Source: Acetobacterium tundrae
GTDB lineage: Bacteria; Bacillota; Clostridia; Eubacteriales; Eubacteriaceae
Assembly (NCBI RefSeq): GCF_008086615.1
Contig: NZ_RXYB01000022.1
Location: 1 to 59,564, forward strand
Length of the DNA: 59,564 nt
Reading direction: 5' to 3'
Shown: in pieces, positions 17,938 to 27,675 of the stretch
Position numbering within the stretch: position 1 is the stretch's first letter
Layout of the letters: each line of letters opens with the position of its first letter
Position numbers and translations under genes: made by a program
Notes under the pieces: generated by a model
Database searches by the model: none
What the model was told of the DNA's origin: nothing
The model's input: only the letters and a program-made list of their open reading frames with translations

Positions 17938-18423
17938 ATGTATAAAGTCGGTGATAAAATTGTTTATCCAATGCACGGAGCAGGTGTTATTGAAGCGATT
18001 GAAGAACGTGAGATATTTGAAGAAACGAAACCTTATTATATCATGCAGATTGTGTCTGAAGGTTTGCAGATTCTCGTGCCTGTGGATAAAGTTGATGAAA
18101 TTGGGGTTAGAAATATTGTTACTCAACCCATAATTGACGATATGATAGAGACTTTAAAATTGCCAATGGATGAAATGGAAAAAAACTGGAACCGACGGTA
18201 TCGCGAACATCTTGAGAGATTAAAAACCGGAGATATCTTTGAAGTGGCAAAGGTGGTAAAAAATCTTATCTTGCTGGATCGCCAAAAGGGTCTTTCAACC
18301 GGAGAAAAGAAGATGTTGAATAGTGCCAGAAATTTTATCGTCAGTGAAATGGTTTTAATCCAAAATCGGGATAAAGATGAAATATTAGAATTAATTAATA
18401 GTTCAGTAAACAGCGAGGCGTGA
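17938..18423 (+). CDS. carD: CarD family transcriptional regulator
   Basis: RNA-polymerase-binding regulator of 161 residues. The N-terminal Tudor-like RNA polymerase interaction domain (YKVGDKIVYPMHGAGVIEAI) is followed by a helical DNA-binding domain rich in basic residues (about 85-155). CarD proteins stabilise open complexes at rRNA and housekeeping promoters. I chose ATG 17938, with AGGAG eight bases upstream, over the GTG at 17929 that overlaps this site. It neighbours the PIN-TRAM gene as in many Clostridia, and its own terminator includes the stop codon. Confidence 0.9.
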   Translation: MYKVGDKIVYPMHGAGVIEAIEEREIFEETKPYYIMQIVSEGLQILVPVDKVDEIGVRNIVTQPIIDDMIETLKLPMDEMEKNWNRRYREHLERLKTGDIFEVAKVVKNLILLDRQKGLSTGEKKMLNSARNFIVSEMVLIQNRDKDEILELINSSVNSEA

Positions 18424-18436
18424 TTTCACGCCTTTT
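18416..18436 (+). terminator. Short terminator overlapping the carD stop codon
   Basis: AGGCGTG and CACGCCT form a 7-bp GC-rich stem around ATTT, followed by TTTTGTT; the carD TGA lies within the hairpin. Confidence 0.7.
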
Positions 18437-18511
18437 GTTATGTTTAATAGTGTAATTTTAAGAATTAGATGTTATAATTTTAGATAAACATAATGAAAGG
18501 AGGTGAATATA

Positions 18512-19624
18512 ATGATACAAAAGATACTTAGAGTATCCTTTGCTATTATTGGAATGCTTGTCGGTATGGCATTGGCGAGTGTGATCTTTTCGAATACATG
18601 GATTCTGGAACCATTCAATTTGAGCTTGAGTACGGAATTTGAAGTATTCGTTTATGTGGCTCTCATTATTGTATTTGGACTTATTTTTTTCATCCTATTT
18701 CCGCTAATGCTCAAAGGCGTTAAAAAGCTGGCAAAAATTGCTGAAGCAAGCATGGAAAATGTTCGGCTTATCGATATCGGCTTTGGCCTAGGCGGTTTGA
18801 TTATTGGTTTGGTTATTGCAATGTTAATCAGTTTTGCTTTTGTTCAAATTCCTTTTCCATGGGTTGGTACAATTTTAACGATTGTCAGCTATATTGTTTT
18901 GGGCTACCTTGGATTTATTCTGGCAATCAAAAAGCGAGAAGAGATTTTGCTTGCTTTTCAAAGTGTCAAACGGGAAAAAGAAGCAAATGCGCCAGTTAGT
19001 CAGAAACGCTCTCCGAAAAGAAAAGGAGCGGCAATCCCAAAATTATTAGACACCAGTGTGATTATCGATGGACGAATTTTTGATATCTGCAAGACAGGCT
19101 TTATTGAAGGACCCCTGGTTATACCAGTTTTTGTGCTGAATGAGCTGCAACTTATCTCAGATTCATCAGATGAACTCAAAAGAAATCGTGGCAGACGAGG
19201 TTTGGACATCTTAAATAAAATTCAAACAGACCTGGAAATAGAAGTTCAGATCACGGAAGAAGATTTTGAAGATACCCATGAAGTGGATTCTAAACTTGTG
19301 AAACTGGGAAAATTAACCAAAGGAAAAATTCTAACAAATGATTATAATCTGAACAAGGTTGCCACGGTTCAAGGGGTTGACGTTCTTAATATTAACGAGT
19401 TGGCGAATGCCGTCAAACCGATTGTTTTACCGGGCGAGGAAATGAAAGTTCTGCTTGTAAAAGGCGGGAAAGAAAACGGCCAGGCAATTGCCTATCTTGA
19501 TGATGGCACGATGATTGTCGTTGAAAATGGTAAAAAGTACATTGGAAATTCAACGATTGTTTTAGTTACCAGCATTTTACAAACGGCTGCTGGACGGATG
19601 ATTTTTGCAAAACCTAAAAAATGA
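18512..19624 (+). CDS. PIN-TRAM domain membrane protein (YacL type)
   Basis: A protein of about 370 residues: four hydrophobic segments in the first 140 residues, then a PIN nuclease-like domain beginning [20 protein letters not shown] with conserved acidic residues (D in LDTSV, E in LNELQ, D in LTNDYNL), and a C-terminal TRAM domain ([18 protein letters not shown]). The family is presumed to process RNA at the membrane; activity is not proven. The start is ATG 18512, with AAAGGAGG eight bases upstream; the GTG at 18503 lies inside the ribosome binding site. Confidence 0.9.
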   Translation: MIQKILRVSFAIIGMLVGMALASVIFSNTWILEPFNLSLSTEFEVFVYVALIIVFGLIFFILFPLMLKGVKKLAKIAEASMENVRLIDIGFGLGGLIIGLVIAMLISFAFVQIPFPWVGTILTIVSYIVLGYLGFILAIKKREEILLAFQSVKREKEANAPVSQKRSPKRKGAAIPKLLDTSVIIDGRIFDICKTGFIEGPLVIPVFVLNELQLISDSSDELKRNRGRRGLDILNKIQTDLEIEVQITEEDFEDTHEVDSKLVKLGKLTKGKILTNDYNLNKVATVQGVDVLNINELANAVKPIVLPGEEMKVLLVKGGKENGQAIAYLDDGTMIVVENGKKYIGNSTIVLVTSILQTAAGRMIFAKPKK

Positions 19625-19655
19625 TTAAAGCAATTATAAAATAGTCACAACCGCG

Positions 19656-19690
19656 CACCAACAGTTTTCTAAAGCTGTTGGTGTTTTATT
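19656..19690 (+). terminator. Terminator after the PIN-TRAM gene
   Basis: CACCAACAG (19656-19664) pairs with CTGTTGGTG (19675-19683) and is followed by TTTTATTT. Confidence 0.85.
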
Positions 19691-19777
19691 TGGGCAGAAA
19701 GCAACAAGCCAACCATAAGCTTGCCTGTAATTGGCGACTGATCGCAAAACAGAGCAACGCGCTTTTTTAGAAAATTA

Positions 19778-19806
19778 TTGTAATTAACAAAAGCTTTACG
19801 TATAAT
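19778..19806 (+). promoter_or_regulatory. Promoter of the rsmF unit
   Basis: TTGTAA, 17 bases, TATAAT, ending 39 bases before the ATG. The -10 is perfect. Confidence 0.65.
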
Positions 19807-19845
19807 GAAACGAGTATAATCGAGAAAAAGAATAAGGGAGTCAGG

Positions 19846-21246
19846 ATGAATTTACCGGAAGCGTTTAAAGAAAAAATGAAAAGTCTTATGGGTGAATCCT
19901 ATGAAGGCTTGCTTGATTCCTATGATCAACCGGAAAGCAAGGGGATTAGAACCAACACCCTAAAGCTGACACCGGAAGATTTAGCCAGGAAATTACCGTT
20001 TGAAACCCAGAGCGTCGATTGGTGCTCCGATGGCTTCTATATCGACCATGAGGTTCGACCGGGGAAGAACCCTTATTATTATGCCGGGCTTTATTATGTT
20101 CAGGAACCCACGGCGATGGCGGCGGTTGAAGTGCTCGCTCCAGAACCGGGTGAGTGGGTATTGGATCTGTGCGCAGCACCAGGAGGAAAATCCACTCAGA
20201 TTGGAGCAAAACTTAAGGGACAGGGGATTTTAGTTTCAAATGAACTGGTCAATTCCCGGGCCGGCATTTTATCCACGAGTATTGAACGGATGGGAATGAC
20301 GAATGTCATTGTAACAAATGAATTTCCCGAACGATTGGTGGATTCATTTTACCAAAGCTTTGATAAAATATTAGTGGATGCACCATGTTCCGGAGAAGGA
20401 ATGTTTCGAAAGGATCCGGGCGCACTTTCGGATTGGAGTCTGGAACGCGTCTCGCGTTGCGTGGGAAAGCAGGAAAAAATATTAGAAAGTGCTCATCGGT
20501 TGTTGAAACCGGGCGGCGTCCTGGTTTATTCGACTTGTACATTTTCGCCAGAAGAAAACGAACAGATCATTGAAGCGTTTATGAATCAATACCCCTATAA
20601 ATTAGAAAGCATTGAACTACCGGGAATTAAAGATCATGGCCGGGTGGCATGGACTCTGAATAACGAGAAAGCTATTGAAAAAACCCTTCGGATTATGCCG
20701 ATGAATGTTAAAGGTGAAGGCCATTTTATTGCCAAACTGATTAAAACAGAGGCAAGTTCAGATTCGAAAAATGTGAAACAGGGGTATTCAAAATCACGCC
20801 TGAAAAAAGCATCCCGAACAGAATTGATCGATTATGTTGATTTTGCCAAAAACTATTTAGCAGAATCGTTTTATAAAGAATTTGAGGACCGTTTGTATCT
20901 TTTGGGTGAACATCTTTACGCAATCCCAAAAGGGATTAACTTGGAAACAATTGCCAACCTTAAGTTGCTGCGAACCGGGCTTCACCTTGGAACCTTTAAA
21001 AAGAATCGCTTTGAACCAAGCTACGCTTTAGGAATGGCACTAAAATTATCAGAAGCGAAAAATGTTTGTGATCTGAAAGAAGAGTCTGAGGCTTACCAGT
21101 ATTTAAAAGGGGAAGCACTTAATATAAATGCAAAAAAAGGATGGATACTAGTCGGATATGATGGCTATGCCCTTGGTTTTGGAAAAGCCAGTGAGGGGAT
21201 TATCAAGAACCACTATCCCAAGGGTCTTAGAATCCGAAAGAAGTAG
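19846..21246 (+). CDS. rsmF: RsmF/NSUN-type rRNA cytosine-C5 methyltransferase
   Basis: SAM-dependent RNA (cytosine-5) methyltransferase of 466 residues. It has the SAM-binding motif LDLCAAPGGKSTQ (about 105-117), the motif IV cysteine VDAPCSGEGMF, and the catalytic motif VI cysteine in VYSTCTFSPEENE. The C-terminal third (about 290-466) matches the extra RsmF tail with a PUA-like end, so 16S C1407 methylation is the likely role; RsmB lacks this tail. First gene of a unit continuing with the hexapeptide protein and DUF523. Confidence 0.87.
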   Translation: MNLPEAFKEKMKSLMGESYEGLLDSYDQPESKGIRTNTLKLTPEDLARKLPFETQSVDWCSDGFYIDHEVRPGKNPYYYAGLYYVQEPTAMAAVEVLAPEPGEWVLDLCAAPGGKSTQIGAKLKGQGILVSNELVNSRAGILSTSIERMGMTNVIVTNEFPERLVDSFYQSFDKILVDAPCSGEGMFRKDPGALSDWSLERVSRCVGKQEKILESAHRLLKPGGVLVYSTCTFSPEENEQIIEAFMNQYPYKLESIELPGIKDHGRVAWTLNNEKAIEKTLRIMPMNVKGEGHFIAKLIKTEASSDSKNVKQGYSKSRLKKASRTELIDYVDFAKNYLAESFYKEFEDRLYLLGEHLYAIPKGINLETIANLKLLRTGLHLGTFKKNRFEPSYALGMALKLSEAKNVCDLKEESEAYQYLKGEALNINAKKGWILVGYDGYALGFGKASEGIIKNHYPKGLRIRKK

Positions 21247-21257
21247 GAGGATTTAAG

Positions 21258-21665
21258 ATGCAAAATAAAGAAACTGGGACGACGATTCACAACAGTGCAG
21301 TGATTTCGGAAAAGGCCAATATTGGCAAAAATACGACGATTGGGGCAGGAGCAGTAATCGGGGAAGATGTCGTGATTGGAGAAAGCTGCGACATCGGCAC
21401 CGGAGTCATTATAGAAGCAAAAAGTATGATTGAAAATGGCTGTATTTTGGAACCTGGGGTTATTTTGGGAAAAAGAGCCAGTGTGGGTGAAAATACAAAA
21501 ATTGGAATGGGCGCTCGGATAACCCATGATGTGACCATTGCACCCAATTCCGTCATTAAAATAGGTGAAATCGTATTAAAAGATATGGTTTATAAAATGG
21601 TCTTTAAACGCGGCGCCTGGATTTATCGGGAAGATAGTTTAAACCATCAGAATGAAAAAGATTGA
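21258..21665 (+). CDS. Hexapeptide-repeat (left-handed beta-helix) protein
   Basis: A 135-residue protein made almost wholly of hexapeptide repeats (for example IGKNTTIGAGAVIGEDVVIG), predicting a short left-handed beta-helix trimer as in acyltransferases. The charged C-terminal tail after about residue 105 is not repeat-like. No catalytic histidine region typical of serine or sugar acetyltransferases is evident, so substrate and activity are unknown. It starts 12 bases after rsmF behind TAGGAGG and its end overlaps the region before DUF523, so it is an internal operon gene. Confidence 0.75.
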   Translation: MQNKETGTTIHNSAVISEKANIGKNTTIGAGAVIGEDVVIGESCDIGTGVIIEAKSMIENGCILEPGVILGKRASVGENTKIGMGARITHDVTIAPNSVIKIGEIVLKDMVYKMVFKRGAWIYREDSLNHQNEKD

Positions 21666-21676
21666 AAGGAATAGCG

Positions 21677-22168
21677 ATGAATCAAAAAGATTTCAATAGT
21701 TTAAAGGAAGCAATTAACAAGAAAAAACCAATTTTAGTATCAGGCTGTTTATTGGGGATGAAGATTAACTATAAAGAAGAAGGCAGCCTTGTTGAGGAAT
21801 TGCGTGAGCTTTTACTGCATGGAAAAGCGATTCCGGTTTGCCCAGAGGTGTTGGCGGGACTGTCGACTCCGAGAGACCCGGCTGAAATAGTGGTGGTTAA
21901 TGGCGAACGAAAAGTGTATAATAATAAAAAAATTGACGTGACTGATCTTTACAATCTGGGAGCCGAGCGAACCCTTGGAGTGGCACGAACATCAGGAGCA
22001 AAAATTGCCGTTTTAAAGAGCAAAAGTCCTTCTTGCGGTTGTGGAAAAATCTACGATGGTACTTTTAGTGAAAGTTTAATCGATGGCGATGGGATTGTCA
22101 CGGCTTTATTAAAAGAGAATGGTATTCGCGTCATTTCAGAAGAAGATTTTTTAGAATGTATAAAATAG
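21677..22168 (+). CDS. DUF523 family protein
   Basis: A 163-residue cytoplasmic protein with the DUF523 hallmarks: VSGCLLGMKINY near the N-terminus, VCPEVLAGLSTPRDPAEI in the middle, and LKSKSPSCGCGKIYDG. The conserved cysteines suggest metal or iron-sulfur binding, but the function is unknown. The ATG at 21677 has AAAGGA six bases upstream; the TTG at 21662 overlaps the previous stop region and is unlikely. It is last in the rsmF unit. Confidence 0.85.
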   Translation: MNQKDFNSLKEAINKKKPILVSGCLLGMKINYKEEGSLVEELRELLLHGKAIPVCPEVLAGLSTPRDPAEIVVVNGERKVYNNKKIDVTDLYNLGAERTLGVARTSGAKIAVLKSKSPSCGCGKIYDGTFSESLIDGDGIVTALLKENGIRVISEEDFLECIK

Positions 22169-22207
22169 GATCTTGTCGAAATCAATAGAGAAAAGTGAGG
22201 AAATAAT

Positions 22208-23263
22208 ATGGAAAACAAACTTAATATAGGCGTAGTTTTTGGAGGGCAGTCCGGAGAACATGAAGTCTCTTGTGTTTCAGCCTATAATGTACTAGAGGTT
22301 ATTAATCAGGAAAAATATAATATTGTAACCATCGGGATAACCAAAAACGGAAAATGGTATTTGTACTCAGGAGATCATGAAAAAATAAAGGATGGCTCTT
22401 GGGAACAGGATTTAGAGAATCTTATTGGCGATTTTTCGATTTTTGCCCATCCTGAAATGACGAAAATTGATGTTTTCTTCCCCGTCCTTCACGGGCCAAT
22501 GGGTGAAGATGGCACGATTCAAGGGGTTTTTGAGATGTTGAACAAACCTTACGTCGGTTGCGGGGTGTTAAGTTCAGCAGTGGGAATGGATAAGGTCTTT
22601 TCAAAAATTATGTTTGAAAGTGTCGGGATACCGACCGGAAAATATGTTTATTTTAGGAAAAAAGACTGGAAAAAAGATGCTGATGGAAGGATAGCAGAAG
22701 CAGAAAAAGTTTTGGGATACCCTATTTTCGTTAAACCTGCGAATATGGGATCAAGTGTGGGTATAACTAAAGCACATGATCGAAAAGAACTTTTATCCGC
22801 CATTGAAGAAGCTTTTAAATATGATAATAAATTGATCCTGGAAGTGTTTGTTAAAGGAAAAGAAATTGAGTGTGGGGTACTTGATGAAAACGGGGTAACC
22901 CGAGCATCAATTCCGGGTGAAGTCATTCCTTCAAAAGAATTCTATGATTATGAAGCAAAATATTCAGCGGATGAAGATTCAAGGGTTGAGATCCCGGCCA
23001 ATATTTCAAAGGAATTAACGGAAAAAGTAAGAGCATATGCCATCAAAGCTTTCGATGCGATTGAAGGTTCCGGCCTTTCTCGGGTAGATTTTTTCGTCAC
23101 CGAAGATGAACGCATCTTGATTAATGAAGTCAATACGTTGCCGGGATTTACAAATATCAGTATGTATCCCAAAATGTGGGAAGCCACCGGAATTGGGTAT
23201 ACAGAACTTGTCGACCTTATTATTGCAACGGCGGATCGCAAACGTGTGACCATAACCAAATAA
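22208..23263 (+). CDS. ddl: D-alanine--D-alanine ligase
   Basis: ATP-grasp ligase making D-Ala-D-Ala for peptidoglycan. The N-terminal FGGQSGEHEVS (11-21), the ATP-loop FVKPANMGSSVGITKA, and LINEVNTLPGFTNISMYP near the C-terminus with metal-binding E and N residues are intact. The 351-aa length is typical. A GTGAGG site precedes the ATG. The alanine racemase gene supplying D-Ala is 4.4 kb downstream, though not in the same operon. VanA-type D-Ala-D-Lac activity is unlikely since no vanH or vanX partner is present. Confidence 0.93.
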   Translation: MENKLNIGVVFGGQSGEHEVSCVSAYNVLEVINQEKYNIVTIGITKNGKWYLYSGDHEKIKDGSWEQDLENLIGDFSIFAHPEMTKIDVFFPVLHGPMGEDGTIQGVFEMLNKPYVGCGVLSSAVGMDKVFSKIMFESVGIPTGKYVYFRKKDWKKDADGRIAEAEKVLGYPIFVKPANMGSSVGITKAHDRKELLSAIEEAFKYDNKLILEVFVKGKEIECGVLDENGVTRASIPGEVIPSKEFYDYEAKYSADEDSRVEIPANISKELTEKVRAYAIKAFDAIEGSGLSRVDFFVTEDERILINEVNTLPGFTNISMYPKMWEATGIGYTELVDLIIATADRKRVTITK

Positions 23264-23347
23264 AAACTTAAGAATATAATTTTTCTTGATAAAAAAACCA
23301 ATCAATGGTTTAATAGTGTGAGAAATTATACCTCCAGGAGGAGATCA

Positions 23348-23779
23348 ATGACTGAACAAAGAAAAAAAGTATGGTTATCCATTTCGGGAAAGATTAAAAA
23401 CGAAGAAGATAAAGAAACCTTAGAATTCCTTACCGAAGGAGACCTGTATAAAGAAAACAATCGGTCATGTGTTACCTATATAGAATCCGAAGTTTCAGGG
23501 ATGGAAGGGACGACCACTACCGTATGTGTTGATGCAGAGAAGGTATCCGTCATTCGATTGGGAACCACCAATTCCATTATGGAATTTGAAACGGGAAAAA
23601 GAAACCTCACCTGGTACTCCACACCGTATGGGGATGTAACCATGGGAATTTTTACCAAGGACGTTTTTATAAATTATAACGACGAAAAAGAACCAACCAG
23701 GGTATCAATCGACTACAATATTGAAATTGAGGGTGTTACCAATTCGCAGAATGTCTTAAACATCAAAATCACCCAATAA
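23348..23779 (+). CDS. DUF1934 family beta-barrel protein
   Basis: A small protein of 143 residues resembling DUF1934/YwiB: an alternating beta pattern, with paired TTNSIMEFETGKRNLTWYSTPYG and a C-terminal YNIEIEGVTNSQNVLNIKI. A calycin-like barrel is likely. Its function is unknown; in Firmicutes it often sits before argS, as here. The start is ATG 23348 with AGGAGG six bases upstream; the GTG at 23318 lacks a site. A hairpin separates it from argS. Confidence 0.8.
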   Translation: MTEQRKKVWLSISGKIKNEEDKETLEFLTEGDLYKENNRSCVTYIESEVSGMEGTTTTVCVDAEKVSVIRLGTTNSIMEFETGKRNLTWYSTPYGDVTMGIFTKDVFINYNDEKEPTRVSIDYNIEIEGVTNSQNVLNIKITQ

Positions 23780-23800
23780 TACCAGGGACAAGAAAACCAG

Positions 23801-23835
23801 TAAAGGAGAAGTGCCAAGGGTACTTCTCCTTTAAC
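23801..23835 (+). terminator. Hairpin between DUF1934 and argS
   Basis: A perfect 12-bp stem (TAAAGGAGAAGT with ACTTCTCCTTTA) with a nine-base loop. The following bases are not T-rich, so it may attenuate more than terminate. Its GGAGAAG arm could also mimic a ribosome binding site. Confidence 0.6.
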
Positions 23836-23888
23836 GTTAAACTTGTGTTGATAGCAAGACATAAAAAAGAAGAGTGAGAGGAAAAAGC

Positions 23889-25565
23889 ATGTATATACGT
23901 GAAAAGATCAATGAACAGATAAAAGAAATCACGGCAGGTGCTCTGAATAAATCGTTAGCTTCAGGGGCCTTTGCCATTGAAACGATGCCGAATATTTTTC
24001 TGGAAATTCCCAGAGAAAAAGGACATGGCGATTATTCAACGAACATTGCCATGCAATTGCCAAAGCAAACCAGAAAGTCGCCCCGTTTTATTGCGGAAAC
24101 ATTGATGGCAAATATGGATACAGCAGGTTCTTATGTAGAATCGGTAGAAATAGCAGGACCGGGTTTTATTAATTTTAAATTAAAAAAATCATGGCATTAT
24201 GCAGTGCTGGAAGAAATTGCTGAAATGAAAAAAGATTACGGTCGAAGTCAGAAAAACAAAGGGAAAGCCTTTAACTTAGAATTCATTTCGGCGAATCCGA
24301 CGGGCCCCATGCACATGGGAAATGCTCGCGGAGGAGCCATTGGGGATATTTTAGCATCTGTGGCAGACTGGACTGGATATGAAGTAACCCGGGAATTTTA
24401 CATAAATGATGCCGGAAACCAAATCGTCAAATTTGGAGATTCTCTGGATGCCCGTTATCGACAATTATTTGGTGAGGATATACCCTTTCCGGAAGATGGC
24501 TATCAGGGCGATGACATCACTGAACATATGAAAAATTTCATTGCCGAAAATGGGGATGTGCATCGATCATTGGAACCGAGTGAACGAAAAGAAATACTTA
24601 TCGATTATGCGCTGAATAAGAACCTGACGCAAATAAAAAGTGATCTGGCAGCTTATGGCATTCATTATGATGTCTGGTTTTCAGAACAAAGTTTGTATGA
24701 TAGCGGTGCCATTGAAGAGACCATTGCCCGTTTGAAAGAAGGCGGATTTACCTATGAACAAGATGGCGCCTTGTGGTTTAAGTCAACCTCTTTCGGATCA
24801 GATAAAGACGATGTCATTATTCGGGCTAATGGATTACCCACCTATTTTATGGGCGATATCGCTTACCACGTGAATAAGTACATCACCAGAGGCTTCGATC
24901 GCTGCATTAATGTATGGGGAGCCGATCACCATGGCCATGTTGCCCGACTAAAGGGAGCTCTGACAGCGGTTGGAATCAATGCCGATGAATTCGATGTCGT
25001 GCTGATGCAGTTGGTGAGACTGATCAGAAACGGTGAAGTGACCCGAATGTCAAAACGAAAGGGAAAAGCGATTGCGCTGACCGATTTAATTGATGAAGTG
25101 GGCGTTGATGCCACGCGATTCTTTTTTAATCTTAGATCCCCTGACAGTCATTTTGACTTTGATCTGGATTTGGCGATGGAACAATCCAGCGATAATCCGG
25201 TATTTTATGTGCAATATGCTCATGCCCGTATTTGCAGCATCATCAGGCAGATGGCGGAAGAATTGGATAATACGGTAGCTTTGGATCCTGAGCGCTTGTC
25301 CGAAAAGGAAGAGTTGAATCTTTTGGAAATTCTTTCTTTATTTTCAGATGAAATTTTGATGGCTGAAGAGAAGTTGGATCCTAGCAGAATTACCCATTAC
25401 GCCATTGATTTGGCGTCAGCTTTTCATAGCTTTTATAACGCCTGTCATGTGCGGGTTGAGGATAAAAGTCTGATGAAGGCAAGAGTCGCATTGATAGAAG
25501 CAACTCAGCAGGTTATTGAAAATGCGCTGAGTATTTTGGGCATTTCGGCGCCGGAAAGAATGTAA
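23889..25565 (+). CDS. argS: Arginyl-tRNA synthetase
   Basis: Class I aminoacyl-tRNA synthetase of 558 residues. The HIGH-equivalent HMGN (142-145, in NPTGPMHMGNARGGA) and the KMSKS-equivalent RMSKRKGKAI (from 386) are present. The N-terminal Add-1 domain (GHGDYSTNIAMQL) and the C-terminal anticodon-binding DALR-like domain end in the usual ISAPERM tail. The start is ATG 23889 behind GAGAGGAAA. The next gene, tcdA, begins one base after its stop, so both are one transcript. Confidence 0.94.
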   Translation: MYIREKINEQIKEITAGALNKSLASGAFAIETMPNIFLEIPREKGHGDYSTNIAMQLPKQTRKSPRFIAETLMANMDTAGSYVESVEIAGPGFINFKLKKSWHYAVLEEIAEMKKDYGRSQKNKGKAFNLEFISANPTGPMHMGNARGGAIGDILASVADWTGYEVTREFYINDAGNQIVKFGDSLDARYRQLFGEDIPFPEDGYQGDDITEHMKNFIAENGDVHRSLEPSERKEILIDYALNKNLTQIKSDLAAYGIHYDVWFSEQSLYDSGAIEETIARLKEGGFTYEQDGALWFKSTSFGSDKDDVIIRANGLPTYFMGDIAYHVNKYITRGFDRCINVWGADHHGHVARLKGALTAVGINADEFDVVLMQLVRLIRNGEVTRMSKRKGKAIALTDLIDEVGVDATRFFFNLRSPDSHFDFDLDLAMEQSSDNPVFYVQYAHARICSIIRQMAEELDNTVALDPERLSEKEELNLLEILSLFSDEILMAEEKLDPSRITHYAIDLASAFHSFYNACHVRVEDKSLMKARVALIEATQQVIENALSILGISAPERM

Positions 25566-25566
25566 G

Positions 25567-26268
25567 ATGATAACCGAAGAAGGAATTTTTGATCGAACTG
25601 AAAAACTCATTGGTAAGTCAGGACTTGAAATGCTTCAAAATTCCCGAGTGATTTTATTCGGCGTTGGCGGAGTAGGCTCTTTTGCGGCTGAAGGACTAAT
25701 AAGAAGCGGCGTCGGTTTCCTGACAATCGTAGATAAGGACGTCATTGACCCAACAAATCTTAATCGTCAGATTATGGCGAACGTAAAAACAATCGGGAAG
25801 AAAAAAGTGAATGTCATGGCGCGGCGACTGATTGCTATCAATCCGCTTTGTATTATTCATCCCATGTACGAATGCTACACGCCGGAAAATTCAGGAATAT
25901 TTCATTTGGAAGATTATGATTATGTCATTGATGCCGTGGATATGGTGACCGCAAAAATTGATTTAGCGGTTAAATGTCAAGATAACAAGGTGCCTCTGAT
26001 CAGCTCCATGGGAACGGGAAATAAAATGGACCCAAGTCTTTTTGGAATCACGGATATTTATGAAACATCGATATGCCCGCTGGCAAAAGTCATGCGAAAA
26101 GAACTGAGAAACCGGGGAGTTGAATCTCTTAAGGTACTTTATTCAAGAGAAGAACCGCTGGCACGGGAGAATCCGCCCGGGAGTATTGCGTTTGTTCCAG
26201 CCGTTGCGGGTCTGCTGATTGCCGGAGAAGTCGTCCGAGATTTGTTGAAAGTCCAGAAGATTGTCTAA
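25567..26268 (+). CDS. tcdA: tRNA threonylcarbamoyladenosine dehydratase (ThiF/E1 family)
   Basis: E1-like ATP-dependent enzyme of 233 residues that cyclises t6A37 in tRNA. It has the nucleotide-binding loop GVGGVGS (32-38), the D in TIVDKD, NLNRQIMA, and the late NPPGSIAFVPAVAGLLIAGE segment typical of TcdA/YgdL. Length and motifs favour TcdA over MoeB or ThiF, and no sulfur-carrier gene is near. It is coupled to argS (one-base gap), linking two tRNA functions, and closed by a long terminator. Confidence 0.87.
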   Translation: MITEEGIFDRTEKLIGKSGLEMLQNSRVILFGVGGVGSFAAEGLIRSGVGFLTIVDKDVIDPTNLNRQIMANVKTIGKKKVNVMARRLIAINPLCIIHPMYECYTPENSGIFHLEDYDYVIDAVDMVTAKIDLAVKCQDNKVPLISSMGTGNKMDPSLFGITDIYETSICPLAKVMRKELRNRGVESLKVLYSREEPLARENPPGSIAFVPAVAGLLIAGEVVRDLLKVQKIV

Positions 26269-26274
26269 AACGGA

Positions 26275-26331
26275 CTCCACCAACGGATAACTTAAAGGGA
26301 ATTTAAGTTATCCGTTGATGGAGCTTTTTTA
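26275..26331 (+). terminator. Long terminator after tcdA
   Basis: A 22-bp stem with one G-U pair (26275-26296 with 26302-26323) is followed by seven Ts. It is one of the strongest hairpins in the window. Confidence 0.92.
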
Positions 26332-26342
26332 TCGTTTTTTTA

Positions 26343-26351
26343 TGTTATAAT
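26343..26351 (+). promoter_or_regulatory. Extended -10 promoter for ispF
   Basis: TGTTATAAT (26343-26351) fits an extended -10 directly after the tcdA terminator. The leader to the ispF ATG is about 145 bases with no recognised riboswitch. Confidence 0.4.
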
Positions 26352-26497
26352 TTCTATAAAAGACAGCTGAACCAATAGAGCTTATTTGATAAAAAAGAAA
26401 ATGTAAACCTGTACAGAATGAAACAGCTTGAAAAGACCTGTACAAACGATAGAAAATATGATTAAATTTATTTGACGAAATGTTTGGAAGGAGTAAG

Positions 26498-26986
26498 ATG
26501 ATACGAGTAGGTACAGGCTATGATGTCCATCGTTTGGTTGAAAAGCGAGCGCTTATTCTAGGCGGTGTAAAAATAACGCATCCTCTTGGCCTTTTGGGGC
26601 ATTCAGATGCGGATGTTCTGGTGCATGCGATTATGGATGCTCTTTTAGGTGCTTTGGCCCTTGGTGATATTGGAAAGCATTTTCCAGACAGCGATGAAGC
26701 GTACAAAGATTGCGACAGTCTGATGCTTTTGAAAAAAGTGGGGGAGCTTGTCGGCGAAAAAGGATATTGGATCAATAATATTGATTCAACCATTATTGCA
26801 CAGGCCCCAAAACTAAGTTCTTATATTGAAATCATGAAAGAAAATATTAGCAGAACCCTGGATTTACCCAGCGATCGGGTGAGTGTTAAAGCAACAACAG
26901 AAGAAGGTCTTGGCTTTACAGGAAGGCAAGAAGGAATAGCTGCCAGTGCAGTGGTGAGTCTTGTGAAAGGGGAAATAATAAAATGA
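26498..26986 (+). CDS. ispF: 2-C-methyl-D-erythritol 2,4-cyclodiphosphate synthase
   Basis: Fifth step of the MEP isoprenoid pathway; cyclises CDP-ME-2-phosphate with loss of CMP. GTGYDVH carries the metal ligands D9 and H11, and [22 protein letters not shown] is the classical family signature. The C-terminal [19 protein letters not shown] is intact. The 162-residue length is standard. The start is ATG 26498, seven bases after GGAAGGAG; the ATG at 26480 is upstream of that site. ispD is not in this window. The ATGA overlap with the next gene implies coupled translation. Confidence 0.94.
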   Translation: MIRVGTGYDVHRLVEKRALILGGVKITHPLGLLGHSDADVLVHAIMDALLGALALGDIGKHFPDSDEAYKDCDSLMLLKKVGELVGEKGYWINNIDSTIIAQAPKLSSYIEIMKENISRTLDLPSDRVSVKATTEEGLGFTGRQEGIAASAVVSLVKGEIIK

Positions 26987-27672
26987 TTGGTATTATTGCA
27001 GCCATGGATAGTGAGGTCAGAGAAATCAAATCGGTCATGGAGGATTGTTTTAAAATCACCCATGCGGGAATGACATTTTTCAAAGGAAAGCTCAAACAAA
27101 AAGAAGTTGTGACGGTGCAATGCGGTATCGGAAAAGTTAATGCGGCCATGTGCACTCAGGTTCTGATTGACATTTTCAAGGTCAAAGCCATTATTAATGT
27201 GGGCGTAGCCGGGGCCGTTCATCCTGATCTTGAGATTGGCGATATTGTGATTTCTGAAGACAGCTGTCAATATGATATGGATGCCAGAGCTTTTGGACAT
27301 CCCCTTGGAGAAATCCCCAATATGGACATCACCTTTTTTAAAGCCGACAAAACATTAATCAAGCTGGCCGAAGAAGCAGCCGTTGGACTAAAAGCGCCAT
27401 ACCGGATCGGTCGGATTATGACCGCCGATTTAGGCGTGGATTCCAAAGCGATTAAAGAAAAACTTTTCGCTGAATTTGGCGGACTTTGCTGTGAAATGGA
27501 AGGGGCGGCAGTTGGTCAGGTTGCCGTATTTAACCAGGTTCCGTACCTGGTCATTCGGTCAATATCGGATCAAGCGGATGCCAACCTTTCAAATGATTAT
27601 AAAAAAAATTTGGAAGACTCCATTAAAAATGGGGTGGCCATTGTTTTGAGCATGGCTCAGGGAGCTGAATAA
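26983..27672 (+). CDS. mtnN: 5'-methylthioadenosine/S-adenosylhomocysteine nucleosidase
   Basis: Cleaves adenine from MTA, SAH and 5'-deoxyadenosine, clearing by-products of SAM chemistry. The N-terminal [14 protein letters not shown] with the catalytic glutamate, the phosphorylase-like [20 protein letters not shown], the [12 protein letters not shown] substrate segment and IRSISDQAD with the catalytic aspartate are all visible. It is 229 aa as expected. It overlaps ispF by four bases (ATGA) and is followed three bases later by alr. Confidence 0.93.
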   Translation: MIGIIAAMDSEVREIKSVMEDCFKITHAGMTFFKGKLKQKEVVTVQCGIGKVNAAMCTQVLIDIFKVKAIINVGVAGAVHPDLEIGDIVISEDSCQYDMDARAFGHPLGEIPNMDITFFKADKTLIKLAEEAAVGLKAPYRIGRIMTADLGVDSKAIKEKLFAEFGGLCCEMEGAAVGQVAVFNQVPYLVIRSISDQADANLSNDYKKNLEDSIKNGVAIVLSMAQGAE

Positions 27673-27675
27673 AAG